Assembly: GCF_022267375.1 (NCBI RefSeq)
Contig: NZ_JAIZBH010000002.1
Location: 376,001 to 440,000, forward strand
DNA from: Leptospira sanjuanensis
GTDB taxonomy: Bacteria; Spirochaetota; Leptospiria; Leptospirales; Leptospiraceae
Direction of reading: 5' to 3'
DNA length: 64,000 bases
This document shows, piece after piece, positions 34,198 through 42,888 of the stretch (its first letter is position 1; each line of letters opens with the position of its first letter). The translations under genes were made by a program, and so were the position numbers. The notes under the pieces are model-generated. The model ran no database searches. It had not been told where the DNA came from and was given only the letters and a program-made list of their open reading frames with translations.

Positions 34198-34470
34198 CTA
34201 TCTTTTAAGCTCTTCCTCTACTTTATCTGAAAGCAAAAGTTTTATTAAAGATTGATACGGAATGTCTTTCTTGTTCGCCATAACTTTCAATCTATCAATT
34301 AGTGCTTCAGGCAATCTAAGTGAAATCATTTTTGTTGTAGGCTTTAAATTCGGAAAAGATACTTTTTTTGCCTTCGAATAATCGATATAGTCAGTAGAAT
34401 CATTCTTTGACCAAAAATCAATTTCTGCACTCTCTGTTTTTAAAGACGGTATTTTTTTACGAGTTTTCAT
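34198..34470 (-). CDS. brnA: BrnA/CopG-type antitoxin
   Basis: 90 residues. The N-terminal half includes SAEIDFWSKNDSTDYIDY, the D-F-W motif common in CopG antitoxins of BrnT toxins; the C-terminal RHH domain is MISLRLPEALIDRLKVMANKKDIPYQSLIKLLL. Overlaps brnT by 14 bp. Confidence 0.88.
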   Translation of the reverse strand: MKTRKKIPSLKTESAEIDFWSKNDSTDYIDYSKAKKVSFPNLKPTTKMISLRLPEALIDRLKVMANKKDIPYQSLIKLLLSDKVEEELKR

Positions 34471-34756
34471 AGACTTTTCTTTCCCGAAGTGTCATTTCAC
34501 GAACTGAGATAGGACGGATCTTATCTTTACGAATCGTTATTACAGCGAACAACTTTCTCCCTGAATTCGTAATCCCTAAAACGATATATCGATCTTCTTT
34601 TCCTGAATGGTAATCATCCGGTATTACAAGTAAAGGATCGTTAAAAAAGATTTCTTCTATTTCACCTGGCTTTACTTTGTGCTTTTTCCAGTTCTTTTCA
34701 ATATTACCTAAATCCCAGTCAAAACCTGTAATTTGGCTTAAATCCGGTAATTCCAT
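34457..34756 (-). CDS. brnT: BrnT-family toxin
   Basis: 99 residues. FDWDLGNIEKNWKKHKVKPGEIEEIFFNDPLLVIPDDYHSGKEDRYIVLG, then RPISVREMTLRERKVYE: BrnT family, distinct from the 23944-24234 type. AGGA ribosome site upstream. Confidence 0.88.
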   Translation of the reverse strand: MELPDLSQITGFDWDLGNIEKNWKKHKVKPGEIEEIFFNDPLLVIPDDYHSGKEDRYIVLGITNSGRKLFAVITIRKDKIRPISVREMTLRERKVYENS

Positions 34757-34893
34757 TTGTATATTCCTAAAATATACGAAAGAAAGTCAGTTTCAAGCAA
34801 AATTAATCACATACTCTCCGTTTTTCTTCCAATTCCTTTTATAGAGATTTTAAAATCAAACGCTGCTTTCAAATTTATTTTTGCCACTATTGC

Positions 34894-35072
34894 AACTAAC
34901 GAAAGAGTCTCCTCGACGTTGCGTCCGCAAGCGCATATGCGCGATGCGGTTGGCACGAGGTTCGAGGCGTCTTAGCGCCGTCCCGCGAACCGAAGTGACA
35001 AAGCAATGTGCCGGAGGCCGGAGTGAGGGTCGCATGAGCGATCCCGAACGAAGCGAGGAGACGAAGTTAGAC
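34894..35072 (-). repeat. attC35
   Basis: Cores AACTAAC and GTTAGAC; arms GTCTCCTCG/CGAGGAGAC. H1 CCGC/GCGG, H2 GGCGT-CTTA-GCGCC, H3 GCC-GGA-GGC, H4 GGGTCGC/GCGATCCC. Confidence 0.9.
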
Positions 35073-35085
35073 GACGTAGACCAAA

Positions 35086-35829
35086 CTACTCTTTATTTTC
35101 TTTTTTACTCGAAGTAATACCTTCGATTCTTGAGACAGAACCTAAATATTTAAAATCGTCCCTGTATTTTTCTATACCTGGTACAGCCTCAATTCCTGCT
35201 TGAAATGAAATATTTCTAGCCATACCCGTTAATTCATATTTTTTGCCTTTTATATCAAAGCATATGACTTTGATATTTATTTTCTCCTGAATATTTTCAG
35301 GTAGCCAAGTCCCATAATACTCTTCTACAAACAATAAATACCCTGTCTGAAAATTATATGCTGCAATTCTCCCATCTGCTGAAAAAGTTCGATCACCCGT
35401 AAGTGCTTCTGTATCTAGGAATCTTGTAAAGAAAACTGGGAATATTTTTACACTGTCTCCTACTTTAGTCCGGGGGGAACTAGGAAAGGTGGTTGGAAAT
35501 AAACTTTCTGACCACTTGTTATCTTTATTACGAAACTTTAACTCAAAACGTTTAATAGATAATAATTTTTCTGAAGGATTCGCTATACTTAAATTTAACC
35601 AAATTGCAAATCTCTTGGAGAATCCTTTTCCATCTTCAGATTCTTTTAAATATAAGATTCTTGCTGAAGAAGGTTCAATTTCTAAGCGTAACCTAATATC
35701 CAATTTCTCAATGTATAAACGTATTAGCTTAAATATTCCGGAAATCCAAGCGACTATTAAGCCTAAAATAAATAGCATTATTTTATTCGTCTCTGGATGT
35801 GTTTCGATAAAAGTCATTATATCATTCAT
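35086..35829 (-). CDS. hypothetical membrane-anchored protein
   Basis: 247 residues. One N-terminal transmembrane helix (about 15-35, KIMLFILGLIVAWISGIFKLI), then a beta-rich soluble domain (RFAIWLNLSIANPSEKLLSIKRFEL) of immunoglobulin-like appearance. Not assigned to a family. Confidence 0.65.
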   Translation of the reverse strand: MNDIMTFIETHPETNKIMLFILGLIVAWISGIFKLIRLYIEKLDIRLRLEIEPSSARILYLKESEDGKGFSKRFAIWLNLSIANPSEKLLSIKRFELKFRNKDNKWSESLFPTTFPSSPRTKVGDSVKIFPVFFTRFLDTEALTGDRTFSADGRIAAYNFQTGYLLFVEEYYGTWLPENIQEKINIKVICFDIKGKKYELTGMARNISFQAGIEAVPGIEKYRDDFKYLGSVSRIEGITSSKKENKE

Positions 35830-35849
35830 AATATTCCTTGGTCTATGTC

Positions 35850-36031
35850 GTCTAACGAAAGAGTCTCCTCGACGTTGCGTCCCTGAAGCGCATTTGCGCG
35901 AAGGGTTGGCACGAGGTTCGAGCGAGCCTTAGCGAGCGTCCCGCGAACCGAAGTGACAAAGCAATGTGGCTTTAGCCCGCAGTGAGGGTCGCATGAGCGA
36001 TCCCGAACGAAGCGAGGAGACGAAGTTAAGC
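35850..36031 (-). repeat. attC36
   Basis: Cores GTCTAAC and GTTAAGC; arms GTCTCCTCG/CGAGGAGAC. H1 CCCT/AGGG, H3 GGC-TTTA-GCC, H4 GGGTCGC/GCGATCCC. Gene-side end shared with attC55; H1-H3 differ. Confidence 0.9.
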
Positions 36032-36056
36032 GACGTGCCGCATCGTTAAGATAAAA

Positions 36057-36329
36057 TTAATCGAATAAATCCGAATGTGTTCCAGTTCTTTCAAATATGA
36101 TTAAATTGCCTTCTAACTTGTAGATCAAAAGCCAATCAGGTTCAATATGACATTCACGTCGATTCTTATAATTCCCAGTTAACTTATGATCTTTATGCTT
36201 TGAACTTAGTGAAATCCCATCAATCAGTAGCGACATGATTTCTTTAAGTTTGCCTAAGTCCTTTTTGCGCTTTTTCTGTAACTTAATATCTTTATTGAAT
36301 TGAGTTGTAAAGCTAGGATTAAATTTCAT
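36057..36329 (-). CDS. yafQ: YafQ-family toxin, copy 1
   Basis: 90 residues. FTTQFNKDIKLQKKRKKDLGKLKEIMSLL, HKLTGNYKNRRECHIEPDWLLIYKLEGNLIIFERTGTHSDLF: the YafQ branch of RelE toxins with the catalytic-region H-I-E-P-D-W-L-L-I-Y and the final G-T-H-S-D-L-F. Cuts mRNA on the ribosome. Confidence 0.94.
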   Translation of the reverse strand: MKFNPSFTTQFNKDIKLQKKRKKDLGKLKEIMSLLIDGISLSSKHKDHKLTGNYKNRRECHIEPDWLLIYKLEGNLIIFERTGTHSDLFD

Positions 36330-36586
36330 ATTCCCAGCTTCGTGAATAATTCCTCTTTAGATTTAAAAGACTTTATTCCTTTCTTTTTATCAGTGGCTTC
36401 AAAAGTCTTTTGCGTTACTTTATTTGGTAGTTTAACTGGAAATGGTAAACCTTTACTAAGTTTAATTTGATGATAAAAAATATTGATAGCTTCTGAAGCA
36501 GAAATACCTAAATGGTCGAGTATGTTTTCTACGTCCTTTTTTAAATTCCCTTCAACTCTCGCCCGAATCATTGCTGTTTTTGCCAT
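36326..36586 (-). CDS. dinJ: RelB/DinJ-family antitoxin, copy 1
   Basis: 86 residues from the ATG at 36586 (AAAGG ribosome site). AMIRARVEGNLKKDVENILDHLGISASEAINIFYHQIKLSKGLPFPVKLPN is the RelB/DinJ RHH domain; the tail binds YafQ. Overlaps yafQ by 4 bp. Confidence 0.93.
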   Translation of the reverse strand: MAKTAMIRARVEGNLKKDVENILDHLGISASEAINIFYHQIKLSKGLPFPVKLPNKVTQKTFEATDKKKGIKSFKSKEELFTKLGI

Positions 36587-36701
36587 GACAATTACCTTTA
36601 ATTTAATTGTTCCCCAATTGAGATACATTGTCAATCATTACTTTGCCTTAAAAATACTCAAACAAAATGATTTTAATTATCTGATAAATCGCGGCATGTT
36701 C

Positions 36702-36880
36702 GCTTAACGAAAGAGTCTCCTCGACGTTGCGGCCGCAAGCGCATTAGCGCGACGCGGTTGGCACGAGGTTCGAGCGACCTTAGTCGCGTCCCGCGAACCG
36801 AAGTGGCAAAGCAATGTGTCGAAGACCGTAGTGAGGGTCGCATCAGCGATCCCGAACGAAGCGAGGAGACGAAGTTAGAC
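36702..36880 (-). repeat. attC37
   Basis: Cores GCTTAAC and GTTAGAC; arms GTCTCCTCG/CGAGGAGAC. H1 CCGC/GCGG, H2 GCGAC-CTTA-GTCGC, H3 GTC-GAA-GAC, H4 GGGTCGC-ATCA-GCGATCCC. Same sequence as attC42 except for the first three bases. Confidence 0.92.
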
Positions 36881-36898
36881 GATCGTGCGTGCTTTAAT

Positions 36899-37324
36899 TT
36901 AAGCCTTAATCATTTCAAAATTAAGAATATTTAATGCTTTTCCTTTTTTCGTTTTGTAAAAAAGGAAATCACTGTCCAAAGTTAAAATATCTTTAATTCC
37001 ATATATTTCGGAAAGGCTAACAAGAGAAGCATCCGTAAAATCCATCGGGCGATCTGAATATTTTTCCATATAATAATGTATAAATGGGAAATGCTCATTA
37101 TCCTGATTTAAAATTGTAACCGCTCCGTCTTTAATCCATTCAATGAATGAATTCTGAACTTGCTTATTATCAGATAATAAATATGAAACTTCTGTTACCA
37201 CGGCAATAGTCGTAAATAATCTTCCTTTGAAATCCTTGAGAAACAATCTGATGCTGTTACAATAAACATCTGATTCATCGAAAAAGGCAACAATAGGTCC
37301 AGTATCAATAATTGCTTTGATCAT
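36899..37324 (-). CDS. PIN-domain toxin, copy A
   Basis: 141 residues. AIIDTGPIVAFFDESDVYC at the start (D7), E in VVTEVSYLL, D in PMDFTDASLVSLS and D in ILTLDSDFLFY: a VapC-type PIN RNase. Overlaps its RHH antitoxin by 4 bp. The same protein is encoded at 42463-42888. Confidence 0.9.
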   Translation of the reverse strand: MIKAIIDTGPIVAFFDESDVYCNSIRLFLKDFKGRLFTTIAVVTEVSYLLSDNKQVQNSFIEWIKDGAVTILNQDNEHFPFIHYYMEKYSDRPMDFTDASLVSLSEIYGIKDILTLDSDFLFYKTKKGKALNILNFEMIKA

Positions 37325-37572
37325 TTGCCTTTTTGCTTTTTCAATATTGCATCTTTAATATACTTTTGATGATTTACCGATTTATCTGAAATCTCACTCT
37401 TATATTGACCAAAGTATTTTTTACCCAATTCATAGGCCGATGGCTTTTTCGCAAAATTATCAATGTAATAAACTAAAGACTCTTTAAGAACTTCTGATTT
37501 GCTTTTATTTTCAATTTTAGCTACTTCTGACAGTTTCTTTTCTAATTCCGGGGGTAATCGAAGACTAATCAT
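37321..37572 (-). CDS. RHH antitoxin, copy A
   Basis: 83 residues from the ATG at 37572 with an AGGTG ribosome site. ISLRLPPELEKKLSEVAKIENKSKSEVLKESLVYYI is the RHH domain. Same as 42885-43136 and, as far as visible, 1-206 with one change. Confidence 0.9.
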   Translation of the reverse strand: MISLRLPPELEKKLSEVAKIENKSKSEVLKESLVYYIDNFAKKPSAYELGKKYFGQYKSEISDKSVNHQKYIKDAILKKQKGK

Positions 37573-37585
37573 AAAAAACACCTTT

Positions 37586-37605
37586 TGTATTACGAACGTA
37601 ATACA
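37586..37605. promoter_or_regulatory. palindromic operator, copy A
   Basis: TGTATTACG-AA-CGTAATACA, identical to 220-239, upstream of the RHH antitoxin. Confidence 0.75.
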
Positions 37606-37703
37606 TTTTCAAATTCGGTCAACGAAATTTTTACACTTTTTCGAATTACAAAAATGAACTTATAAAGACATTTTCATTGCAAAAGTCATTTCGCACGCAT
37701 GTC

Positions 37704-37884
37704 GTCTAACGAAAGAGTCTCCTCGACGTTGCGTGTCCAAGCGCTTTAAGCGCGCCGGACTTGGCACGAGGTTCGAGGCGTCTTAGCGCCGTTTCGCGAA
37801 CCGAAGTGACAAAGCAATGTGGCTTTAGCCCGTAGTGAGGATCGCATTAGCGATTCCGAACGAAGCGAGGAGACGAAGTTAGGC
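37704..37884 (-). repeat. attC38
   Basis: Cores GTCTAAC and GTTAGGC; arms GTCTCCTCG/CGAGGAGAC. H1 GTCC/GGAC, H2 GGCGT-CTTA-GCGCC, H3 GGC-TTTA-GCC, H4 GGATCGC/GCGATTCC. Confidence 0.9.
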
Positions 37885-37913
37885 GATCGGTTTGGCTGTA
37901 TTTAAAATCATAC

Positions 37914-38201
37914 CTAAGCAGAAATTGGAAATTTAATCACATTCTTAGGTTTATCTTGTAAAGCATTCCATAAATCTAATTTAGTCTGCATATTAAGCCA
38001 ACTTTCGGGAGAAGTATTAGTCGCTAATGCAATCCTAATTGCTGTTTCAGGAGTAATTGAACTTTTGGAATTGACGATCTCAGAAAGTGTTTTACGTGAT
38101 ATCCCTAAATCTTTTGCCGCTTCTGTAATAGTCAAACCCAATGGTTTGATTACGTCTTCCAATAATACTTCCCCTGGATGCGTTGGTTTTCTTTTATTCA
38201 T
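37914..38201 (-). CDS. higA: HigA antitoxin
   Basis: 95 residues. RKPTHPGEVLLEDVIKPLGLTITEAAKDLGISRKTLSEIVNSKSSITPETAIRIALATNTSPESWLNMQ is the textbook HigA helix-turn-helix. Downstream of HigB by 11 bp. Confidence 0.95.
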   Translation of the reverse strand: MNKRKPTHPGEVLLEDVIKPLGLTITEAAKDLGISRKTLSEIVNSKSSITPETAIRIALATNTSPESWLNMQTKLDLWNALQDKPKNVIKFPISA

Positions 38202-38212
38202 AATAGTTACTT

Positions 38213-38491
38213 CTAATGATAATCTTCGTAATCGACTAAGATTGCGTTTTCACCTTCGAATTCAAATATAATACGCCAATTTCCATTTACCCAGACCGAC
38301 CATCGATCTTGCTCCTTACCTTTAAGTTGATGCAATTTAAATGAAGGTAAATCCATATCCTTTGGATTTAATGAAGCGTCTAATCTATCTAAAATTCTAC
38401 CTAACTTACCTGCGTGATCCGGTTGAATTCCTTTCTTACTGCCGGTTTCAAAATACTGCTCTAAACCTTTATGTTTAAATGAAAGTATCAA
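38213..38491 (-). CDS. higB: HigB toxin (killer-protein type)
   Basis: 92 residues from a TTG with GGAGG about 4 nt upstream. MILSFKHKGLEQYFETGSKKGIQPDHAGKLGRILDRLD, then LHQLKGKEQDRWSVWVNGNWRIIFEFEGENAILVDYEDYH: the HigB plasmid-killer family. Confidence 0.95.
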   Translation of the reverse strand: MILSFKHKGLEQYFETGSKKGIQPDHAGKLGRILDRLDASLNPKDMDLPSFKLHQLKGKEQDRWSVWVNGNWRIIFEFEGENAILVDYEDYH

Positions 38492-38499
38492 TCGCCTCC

Positions 38500-38522
38500 A
38501 TTGTAACCCAATAGGTTACAAT
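38500..38522. promoter_or_regulatory. palindromic operator of higBA
   Basis: ATTGTAACC-CAATA-GGTTACAAT perfect 9+9 inverted repeat; TTGACA (-35) abuts it and TACAAT (-10) is its downstream arm. Confidence 0.85.
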
Positions 38523-38565
38523 GTCAAACAATTTAATGATTTAAATCCAAATTTGCCAAACTGTC

Positions 38566-38748
<183 letters not shown>

Positions 38749-38839
38749 GACGTTTGGTTGTTGAATCATCTTCTTATTCAAGTAATTTATCAGGCTTCGA
38801 AAGACCTGATAAATTTAGTATCACTTTCAAGTCCGAATT

Positions 38840-39583
38840 TCATTCTTCAATGTAATCAACATGATTTTTATCATTTAAAACCTGATGAACTAATTTGCGA
38901 TCAATACCAAGACTTATTAAATACCCTTCCCTATCTTTGTTCCAAAAATCCCAGTTGAATTCAAACTCAAAAACTTCTTTTTCTTTAATTAAGAATTGCT
39001 GAAGCTCTTGTAATTCTTTTCTAGAATAGAACTTCTCTGGTGGATTATCCCATTTTTGACCATTACACTTTCTACAAAGAGCAACTAGATTACCTGGTAT
39101 TAAATGTCCGCCCAAAGACATAGGAATATGGTGATCAATAACTAAGTGCTTTTCTTTCTTACATTTAAAGCATTGATTGTCGAAACATTCAAAGAATTTT
39201 TGCTTATAGTGATTAATAATTACGCGAAGTCTGAATCGCTTAAATAACTCCGATTTTTCCTTTCGTCTTAGTCTTTCGAGACTTTTTTCATTAATCGACT
39301 CCTGCTGATTTGAATAATTTTGAATTGGATTATTAAAATCAGTTGGAGTCTTTAGATTTAGAAAAGTATAAATGTTTTCAATTAACTCACCAGAACTTGG
39401 GATAACCGCTTCTACGATTCCTGAAATCATGAATCCCATCTCCATGTCCCGTAAATGGCAGTAAGCATAAATTTTATCATCGCCATTTGGTCGAATATTT
39501 GTGATTCGCCTGCTCGTAATTTTACCTTCAACCGCTCTATATTTTATTATTAATTCTTTCACTGATATAATGAAATTTTCCAA
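38840..39583 (-). CDS. WYL-like domain fused to HNH nuclease
   Basis: About 247 residues. The start is uncertain: TTG at 39583 or GTG at 39562; no good ATG, and longer readings enter attC40. Residues 8-70 look like a WYL-type ligand domain (IIKYRAVEGKITSRRITNIRP, YAYCHLRDMEMGFMISGI). A charged linker follows, then an HNH nuclease: CFKCKKEKHLVIDHHIPMSLGG and LVALCRKCNGQKWDNP. WYL domains sense nucleic-acid ligands in defence regulators, so a ligand-gated nuclease is possible (inference). Confidence 0.78.
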   Translation of the reverse strand: MENFIISVKELIIKYRAVEGKITSRRITNIRPNGDDKIYAYCHLRDMEMGFMISGIVEAVIPSSGELIENIYTFLNLKTPTDFNNPIQNYSNQQESINEKSLERLRRKEKSELFKRFRLRVIINHYKQKFFECFDNQCFKCKKEKHLVIDHHIPMSLGGHLIPGNLVALCRKCNGQKWDNPPEKFYSRKELQELQQFLIKEKEVFEFEFNWDFWNKDREGYLISLGIDRKLVHQVLNDKNHVDYIEE

Positions 39584-39588
39584 ATGTC

Positions 39589-39767
39589 GTCTAACGAAAG
39601 AGTCTCCTCGACGTTGCGTCTCCGAGCGCTTACGCGCGAAGGAGTTGGCACGAGGTTCGAGGCGCCTTAGCGCCGGCTCGCGAACCGAAGTGACAAAGCA
39701 ATGTGGCGAAGCCCGTAGTGAGGGGCGCATTAGCGATCCCGAACGGAGCGAGGAGATGAAGTTAGTC
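39589..39767 (-). repeat. attC40
   Basis: Cores GTCTAAC and GTTAGTC; arms GTCTCCTCG/CGAGGAGAT. H1 CTCC/GGAG, H2 GGCGC-CTTA-GCGCC, H3 GGC-GAA-GCC, H4 GGGGCGC/GCGATCCC. The body is the same as attC22 although the cassettes are unrelated. The right core supplies the vapC stop. Confidence 0.9.
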
Positions 39768-40205
39768 GACGTTGCGTTTTCTTTTAGATTTCTTATATTC
39801 TTCGAAATTAAAAACTTTTAACTTTGTAATTCCTGAAAGTCGTAAAAAGTCATTATCATAAGTTGCAAGAATTAGATTGTGAGTAATTGCAATTTGAGCA
39901 ATTAAAGCATCGATTGTTGCCAATACGATTCCTTTTTTAGAAAGTGAGTTTCTTAATTTTGCAGCTTCAATATGATCTCTTTCTGTTGGAGAGATGAAAT
40001 TAAAATATCTAAACTGTTCTTCTATTTCTGAGAACATTTTCGGTTCTTTTATTCCCGTGAGAATTTCTTGAAGTATTATCCCAGTAACAAAAATATCGTC
40101 TTCGTTTTGAATAATGTCGTAAAGATAAGTTTCTTCAGAATTTAGAGTTTTACCCTTTCTTCTTAAAGCTTCAGACCAAACTGAAGTATCTACTAGTAAT
40201 TTCAT
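39762..40205 (-). CDS. vapC: VapC toxin
   Basis: 147 residues. KLLVDTSVWSEALRRK (D6), E in ILQEILTGI, D in ATIDALIAQIA and D in LATYDNDFLRL. The stop TAA is part of the attC40 core (GACTAAC on the minus strand), so the last residues NVD come from the site boundary. 15 bp downstream of vapB. Confidence 0.92.
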   Translation of the reverse strand: MKLLVDTSVWSEALRRKGKTLNSEETYLYDIIQNEDDIFVTGIILQEILTGIKEPKMFSEIEEQFRYFNFISPTERDHIEAAKLRNSLSKKGIVLATIDALIAQIAITHNLILATYDNDFLRLSGITKLKVFNFEEYKKSKRKRNVD

Positions 40206-40220
40206 AGAGGTTCGGCAATC

Positions 40221-40421
40221 TTATCTTTTATTACGTGCCTCTTTATAATCGTAACTCTTATCATACTCGACTAAATTGATAAATTTGAGAATGTCTTTCT
40301 GCTTATGACGTTTAATAAATTCGATTAAAGCTAAATTCACAGTCTCACGTTTAGTTCGCAACCCGCTAACCGTATAGGCCTCTTCTAGTAATTTTGGATC
40401 GATATTTAAGTTTGTAGCCAT
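40221..40421 (-). CDS. vapB: VapB antitoxin (DUF2191 type)
   Basis: 66 residues from the ATG at 40421. MATNLNIDPKLLEEAYTVSGLRTKRETVNLALIEFIKRHKQKDIL is the RHH antitoxin of type II VapBC. The longer in-frame start at 40472 would precede the operator. Confidence 0.92.
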   Translation of the reverse strand: MATNLNIDPKLLEEAYTVSGLRTKRETVNLALIEFIKRHKQKDILKFINLVEYDKSYDYKEARNKR

Positions 40422-40442
40422 TTTGTGCTCTTTTATCAAGTT

Positions 40443-40460
40443 TACACAACTACTTGTGTA
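40443..40460. promoter_or_regulatory. palindromic operator of vapBC
   Basis: TACACAA-CTAC-TTGTGTA perfect 7+7 inverted repeat about 20 bp upstream of vapB. Confidence 0.7.
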
Positions 40461-40547
40461 TGGTTCAAGCAATTTTCTCTTCCGAATTTAGCCCCTTTTC
40501 TTGATTTTTTCTTCATTCTCAAAATCACCGTCAGCTTACGCAATGTC

Positions 40548-40700
40548 GACTAACGACAAATGGTTGTCGACGTTCCGCAAGTGCGCAAGCACTTGGCACG
40601 AGGCTTGCTAAGCAAGACGAGTGACAAAGCGGAATGTGGCGAAGCCCAAGCAAGGGTTGCGTAGCAAGCCCGCAGCGCAGCGACAACTTTTTAGTTATGT
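40548..40700 (-). repeat. attC41, divergent lineage
   Basis: 153 bp with cores GACTAAC and GTTATGT. The arms pair TGGTTGTCG with CGACAACTTT, unlike any other site here, and the H1-H2 region is shortened (GTGC-GCAA-GCAC; GGCTTGC-TAA-GCAAG). It belongs to the HNH-ParB-like cassette; a second import from another integron lineage. Confidence 0.85.
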
Positions 40701-40716
40701 GCAGTGCTATAGTCTG

Positions 40717-42228
40717 TTAAATAGGGGCACCTAATAAGAAACCAGTGGTTAGACCTTTATTTCTAAACCAATCTTTTAGATTACTTTTTGTTCCTGCAAT
40801 TTGTGTATCAATGTCGGAATGAATTGGAGCAGACCAAATTTGCCAATTAAATAAACGTTCAAGAATTGATTTTATTTTAGTAAAATCAGTATCTGATATT
40901 TCACGATAGAATATTTTATCTTTTTCATCTGAATCATGTATTTCGAGTTTTGCAGCTACAGCATCCTTAAATAGTTCCATCCACGCCATTATAGATTTAG
41001 AGGAGAATATTCTATTTAGCTTTGTTTGATTGAGATCCGAGGAAGGCAAATCAGCATTCCAATTTGAGAGGGATAGATCGAATGTCAAATTCATTAAAGA
41101 AATTAAATTCTTGGATTCAATATCTCGTTTATAATTTTCTGATAACATATCATCCGAAAGTGGTGATTGGTGAAGGAAACAAGCAAAGTAGGATTTTGTA
41201 ATCATATCAATTGTCAATGGTTGATCTTTCGAACTTCTATTACTTACAGAAATTAGTCTCTTAAGCTTATTATTTTCGTCTTCTAATATCGAATTGTATA
41301 GATAATTCTTGAATCGCTTATTTATGTCGGCTGTGGATAAGGATTCATCTCTTTGCCGAATAAAATTTAAGAAATTGATTTCATTCTTTATGTTTCCATC
41401 GTCAAGACTTTTATATTCCTCAAAATCATTACCAAATTGGCTTCCAAGTTTGAGTATCATAATTGAGGAGAAAAATCTTGTTTGAGCAAATTTATCATGA
41501 GCCGATATATTCGCTTGATTCAATTTAGAAATTTCCGGATTTAAATAAATTTTACATTCAAATATCTTGCGATTATTCCAAAGAAGTGCGGCTGCTTTAT
41601 GTTGCCCATCAAACAATAGTATTGAGTCATTGCTGATTCTTCCAATTGATGGTTGTAATACGGGGTAAGATTGAAAGTGCCTATACATATCAAAGACTTT
41701 GGTCGAAATTAAATACCTTGGTTGTAGTCCATAAGAATTTTCTTCACCGTCATCACTATTTAAGATTTCTACAGGGAGATTCCCATAAAAATATTCCCAT
41801 GATGTTAAAGGACATTTCTGTAAAGGGAATATTCCGGAGTATGAATGAGAAGATAGTCTAATTAATTCATTTTCTTTTTCTATGGAAATTTTGTTTCCAT
41901 AAGATGCTATTTCATCCTTGCCTTTAAGATACTTGAGCAAATCTTTTAAAGTTAATCTATCTCCAAGTTCGAAAAATTCATCCATTTTTATTTTTATCCG
42001 ATAATCATTTAAAGATAAAGTTCCTTTAGATTTATTATGGAATTCACACATAGGAGCTATATTATCGAGCTCCGATTCCCCTCCTTTTGAGAAAGGAAAG
42101 ATATGGTCGTAGTGCAATGAATCGCTATCTGGTATTAAGTGGCCAGTAGCAAAGCAATGTCTACCATGTCGGTTAAGAATAATATTTTTCTCTTCATCGT
42201 TTAGTTGTCTTTTTAATGTTATAGCCAT
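40717..42228 (-). CDS. HNH domain plus ParB/DGQHR-like protein
   Basis: 503 residues. N-terminal HNH zone: RHCFATGHLIPDSDSLHYDHIFPFSKGGESELDNIAPMCEFHNKSKG. The middle has ILLFDGQHKAAALLWNNRKIFECKIY, a D-G-Q-H motif as in DGQHR/ParB-like ATPase domains. The C-terminal half is helical. Related D-G-Q-H domains occur in DndB of phosphorothioate systems, but no dnd genes are nearby. Possibly a self-contained defence nuclease (inference). Confidence 0.75.
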   Translation of the reverse strand: MAITLKRQLNDEEKNIILNRHGRHCFATGHLIPDSDSLHYDHIFPFSKGGESELDNIAPMCEFHNKSKGTLSLNDYRIKIKMDEFFELGDRLTLKDLLKYLKGKDEIASYGNKISIEKENELIRLSSHSYSGIFPLQKCPLTSWEYFYGNLPVEILNSDDGEENSYGLQPRYLISTKVFDMYRHFQSYPVLQPSIGRISNDSILLFDGQHKAAALLWNNRKIFECKIYLNPEISKLNQANISAHDKFAQTRFFSSIMILKLGSQFGNDFEEYKSLDDGNIKNEINFLNFIRQRDESLSTADINKRFKNYLYNSILEDENNKLKRLISVSNRSSKDQPLTIDMITKSYFACFLHQSPLSDDMLSENYKRDIESKNLISLMNLTFDLSLSNWNADLPSSDLNQTKLNRIFSSKSIMAWMELFKDAVAAKLEIHDSDEKDKIFYREISDTDFTKIKSILERLFNWQIWSAPIHSDIDTQIAGTKSNLKDWFRNKGLTTGFLLGAPI

Positions 42229-42265
42229 ATTTTATTCCTAATTTTATTTATTTTTATAGCATTGC

Positions 42266-42444
42266 ACATAACGAAAGAGTCTCCTCGACGTTGCGGCCGC
42301 AAGCGCATTAGCGCGACGCGGTTGGCACGAGGTTCGAGCGACCTTAGTCGCGTCCCGCGAACCGAAGTGGCAAAGCAATGTGTCGAAGACCGTAGTGAGG
42401 GTCGCATCAGCGATCCCGAACGAAGCGAGGAGACGAAGTTAGAC
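42266..42444 (-). repeat. attC42
   Basis: Cores ACATAAC and GTTAGAC; otherwise same as attC37. Only the three outermost bases of the left core differ, as expected if the integrase joined this cassette to a different neighbour. Confidence 0.92.
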
Positions 42445-42462
42445 GATCGTGCGTGCTTTAAT

Positions 42463-42888
42463 TTAAGCCTTAATCATTTCAAAATTAAGAATATTTAATG
42501 CTTTTCCTTTTTTCGTTTTGTAAAAAAGGAAATCACTGTCCAAAGTTAAAATATCTTTAATTCCATATATTTCGGAAAGGCTAACAAGAGAAGCATCCGT
42601 AAAATCCATCGGGCGATCTGAATATTTTTCCATATAATAATGTATAAATGGGAAATGCTCATTATCCTGATTTAAAATTGTAACCGCTCCGTCTTTAATC
42701 CATTCAATGAATGAATTCTGAACTTGCTTATTATCAGATAATAAATATGAAACTTCTGTTACCACGGCAATAGTCGTAAATAATCTTCCTTTGAAATCCT
42801 TGAGAAACAATCTGATGCTGTTACAATAAACATCTGATTCATCGAAAAAGGCAACAATAGGTCCAGTATCAATAATTGCTTTGATCAT
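42463..42888 (-). CDS. PIN-domain toxin, copy B
   Basis: Same 141-residue protein as 36899-37324. Overlaps the RHH gene by 4 bp. See copy A for motifs; the duplication includes attC, both genes and the operator. Confidence 0.9.
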   Translation of the reverse strand: MIKAIIDTGPIVAFFDESDVYCNSIRLFLKDFKGRLFTTIAVVTEVSYLLSDNKQVQNSFIEWIKDGAVTILNQDNEHFPFIHYYMEKYSDRPMDFTDASLVSLSEIYGIKDILTLDSDFLFYKTKKGKALNILNFEMIKA

